In this document: positions 61,561 to 64,000 of the stretch, piece after piece | Position numbering within the stretch: the first letter of the stretch is position 1 | Layout: every line of letters starts with the position of its first letter | Source of the DNA: Manis javanica | Lineage: Eukaryota > Chordata > Mammalia > Pholidota > Manidae | NCBI RefSeq assembly: GCF_040802235.1 | Contig: NC_133158.1 | Coordinates: 156,376,401 to 156,440,400, forward strand | Direction: 5' to 3' | DNA: 64,000 nt | The notes under the pieces: model-generated | What the model was told of the DNA's origin: nothing | The model's input: only the letters and a program-made list of their open reading frames with translations | The model's database searches: none | Program-made: the position numbers and the translations under genes

Positions 61561-63365
61561 AGAATTAAAAATAATAAAATTGGTCCAGGGAGAGAAGGAA
61601 GATAAAGTTGGTGCAAGCTGATTCTCATCTTTCATAAGGGAGGACAATTGATAGTGTCTTAAGTTCATAAATCAAGGAACTAGAAGTATCTGCATATTAT
61701 TTAGTACTAATGGAGTTAAATAAGAGAAGAACTTAAACAGAAGCGATTAAAAATATTGTCTCTAGGTACTGAAATTGAAGGGAGGGAAGGTAAGGCAGAA
61801 AACAAATGTTGTTTTATGTGCTCTTTACTATGATTTTTTTATCTGGTCAATATATTGCTTTAATTAAAAGTGGTAAAGTCAAGAAGCAATATGTTTCTCA
61901 AACATAATATGAAATAGATATTACTTTTTCCAAATTAATCTCATCATTAAACCAACTCTAAGGATATATTTTTTTAATTATAAATAAAATTATTCAGCTG
62001 CACCTTACAATTAAATTGGAAATCATAATTATTTATGAGATCTCTGTATTTCAACTTGTGCTAGGCACCATACAGTGGTGTAACTAGAGTCAAAGGAAAT
62101 TCCTTCAAGGAGCTCACTTTCTGGAAAAGAAAACATTTTAGGCAAATGTAAGAATGCTTGCAGAGCAACATTCTCAACCAAGGTGATTAATGTCAAAGAA
62201 GAACAAACTTCCTCTTAACCTGGAAGGATAAGTGAGGCAACTTTCTTTCCCTATTAAAACAAGCCAAGACCAGAAGAAAAGGGAAATGGGTTCCAGGTGA
62301 GAATGCTCTCAGGGAGTTTTATATGACACAAAGGAAAGCAGAACACATTCATTTTCTTTTTCTAACAGCTGTTCTAATGGCATAAAGTGCTGCTGTTCTA
62401 CCCATATACATCTGCTTGCAGACTGGCATCTGCAGATGATTGCCTCCAGGTGTTTGCCTGAAGGAAGAGCCTGAAAGTCAGTGCAAGCTGGAAGCCTGGC
62501 CTCCTGGAGCCGACACTAGTCTGCAGGTTTCTGCAGACTCTGCAGATACATTTTGAGAAATAAAGTTGAGAGATCAAGTTCCAGAAAACAAAGATGGCAT
62601 AAATTAAAACTTGGGAGATCACCTTTAGGACATGTTATATTTATATATTTAGAACATTTTTTGTATGAATATTATGTGTGGCTCATGAATAAAAACTTTG
62701 GATTGCATTTCTCCTTGAAGGAGAACAGTCTGCCACTTACATGAGACATTTTCTATTTGCAAAGACAACTGCTCTAGATGCTAAAAACTTAGACATTCCA
62801 AAGGAGCAAAACCCTTTGAATGAAACAACTAAGGGAAACTCAAAAACTGAATGATGATAGAGATCGCTGCCATATATTTTCCACTAAGGATTTGCTCCTC
62901 CAGTTTAAAAGAAAACCTATTGTCAAATAGGGAAATAGCAAAATGTCATATTTACAAACATCTGAGTCAGTCACTTCTTGAAAATTATTTCCCCAAACAG
63001 CATCTCCTGAAATGGGCTTGATTAAGCTGGAGAGAATAAAGCTGAATAGATGTTTAAGTTTTCTATTAAGTAAAGATGAAAGATATTAAGTATCTGTGCA
63101 TCCTGGTTGTCCCCATGAGGGTGCTCTTGTACTGTCTTTCTATTTCGTCACATGTTCTAGTACAGTTAATTAATCAAAAATCACAGTAGTAGTCAATCCT
63201 TACTTTGTTGCAGAATCTTAATTATATATATGTATACTCGTGGCCACACAAACTTTTCTAAAGAATGATAGCAAGCTCTCGCAAAAAAACAAGGATGTGT
63301 TTCTGATTTTGTGCCTCTTCCCTAATAAGCCTTAGACATTTTTGATATGTAATTCTAGATATTAT
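61561..63365. other. Mostly unique DNA, small ancient-repeat patch at 62,050-62,130
   Basis: The patch (CTTGTGCTAGGCACCATACAG, CCTTCAAGGAGCTCACTTTCT) follows the old repeat theme GTGCCAGGCACT ... GAGCTTAC. The rest shows no exon or repeat I can support. Confidence 0.45.
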
Positions 63366-63369
63366 TTAT

Positions 63370-63690
63370 TTCTTCATTTATTTATATACCACTTGTTGAG
63401 TGTAAATTTTGCTAGTAGTAGCAGAAAAAGAAATTCAAAACAAAACGGATGCTGACCCTAACCTCAAAAATCTTAGGATATTAGTAGGAATAAAACATGC
63501 ATAAAACCCACAATGTAAAAGTCCAAATAAGAGAGATTCTGTAAAGCATTAATGGATAAGGGACTCGAAATGTTACTTCCAGCTAGAAGAAGCCGGGGGT
63601 TTCATAGAGAAGGTAGCAGACTGGGTCTTGAAGACAGATAGGATTCAGGGAAATGAATGTGACTGAAGAATAACATTACAGGCAGAAGGA
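63370..63690 (+). mobile_element. Ancient mammalian repeat (L2/MIR class, tentative)
   Basis: The order TACCACTTGTTGAGTGTAAA, GGATGCTGACCCTAACCTCA, TTTCATAGAGAAGGTAGCAG, CTGGGTCTTGAAGACAGATAG, CATTACAGGCAGAAGGAAA follows a widespread old mammalian repeat that I associate with L2-class elements, like the block at 34.2-34.6 kb. Confidence 0.45.
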
Positions 63691-64000
63691 AAATATTCCG
63701 TGTTTTGTTTCATTTGTACTTTTTGAAAAATATATAAAATGAGCAGAAAGAGTAGCTTATAACTTCTACATAATTAACCATTGGCAAAAGAAGAAATAAA
63801 TATTCTATTAAAGTCTAATTTAAGTAAGATGCAGCAGCGCACTTATAAGCAGAATTATATTAGAGGTTCTAGCTAACACAGTAAGACAAGAAGAAGAAAT
63901 AAGGAAAATAAAAAAAAGTAAAATAAAAGTCATTATTCATGCCTGATATTATTTTCATCAAGAAAATGCAAGAGTAACTATAGACTAGCATACAAAAATG

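Overview
The window is nuclear DNA of a placental mammal. It is AT-rich and almost free of long host ORFs. It is dominated by LINE-1 of the eutherian type (5' UTR, ORF1, ORF2 with endonuclease and reverse transcriptase, short 3' UTR, poly(A)). It also carries ancient mammalian repeats (L2, MIR, MLT1-type LTRs, L1M fragments) and a retrocopy of LARP7. I see no Alu, B1/B2, or carnivore, ruminant, horse or bat SINE, so primates, rodents and several other orders are unlikely. A pangolin-like genome is my guess, but that is an impression and not something the sequence proves.

Layout. 1-14 kb is mostly unique AT-rich DNA with an ERVL-like LTR (about 4.2-4.9 kb), a Z-DNA-prone (CG/CA) repeat (8.0 kb), one credible host coding exon on the minus strand (10,292-10,615), a solo-LTR candidate (11.9-12.25 kb) and an L2 3' end (12.5-12.8 kb). 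14.2-21.5 kb holds old L1 3' ends followed by a full-length L1 (copy A, 15,214-21,454) with a 14-bp target-site duplication (TSD). 22.1-22.6 kb is an MLT1 LTR. 22.9-31.5 kb is a 5'-truncated L1 (copy C) split by copy B, a full-length L1 whose 3' end is replaced by a retroviral env/LTR tail. 31.7-32.9 kb is the LARP7 retrocopy.

33-38 kb is mostly old repeats and unique DNA. 38.2-51.1 kb is a nested stack: old L1M (E), then an MLT1 LTR and L1 copy D inserted into it, then a 2.6-kb minus-strand retrocopy inside D, then an L1 3' fragment inside that. 51-64 kb is unique DNA with simple repeats, a solo ERV1-type LTR carrying three AP-1 motifs (57.0-57.4 kb), old LINE fragments, a near-identical 83-bp local duplication and L2/MIR pieces.

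No operon-like or multi-gene system is present. The ORF1 and ORF2 frames of the L1 copies are all broken, so none is autonomous. The most notable object is the composite copy B. One TSD flanks both the L1 body and the retroviral tail. The L1 sequence stops exactly where four other L1 copies in this window have a GT dinucleotide. This points to splicing of an L1 transcript into an ERV exon followed by retrotransposition of the chimera. The host exon at 10.3 kb suggests that much of the window could be intron or flank of a minus-strand gene I cannot name.
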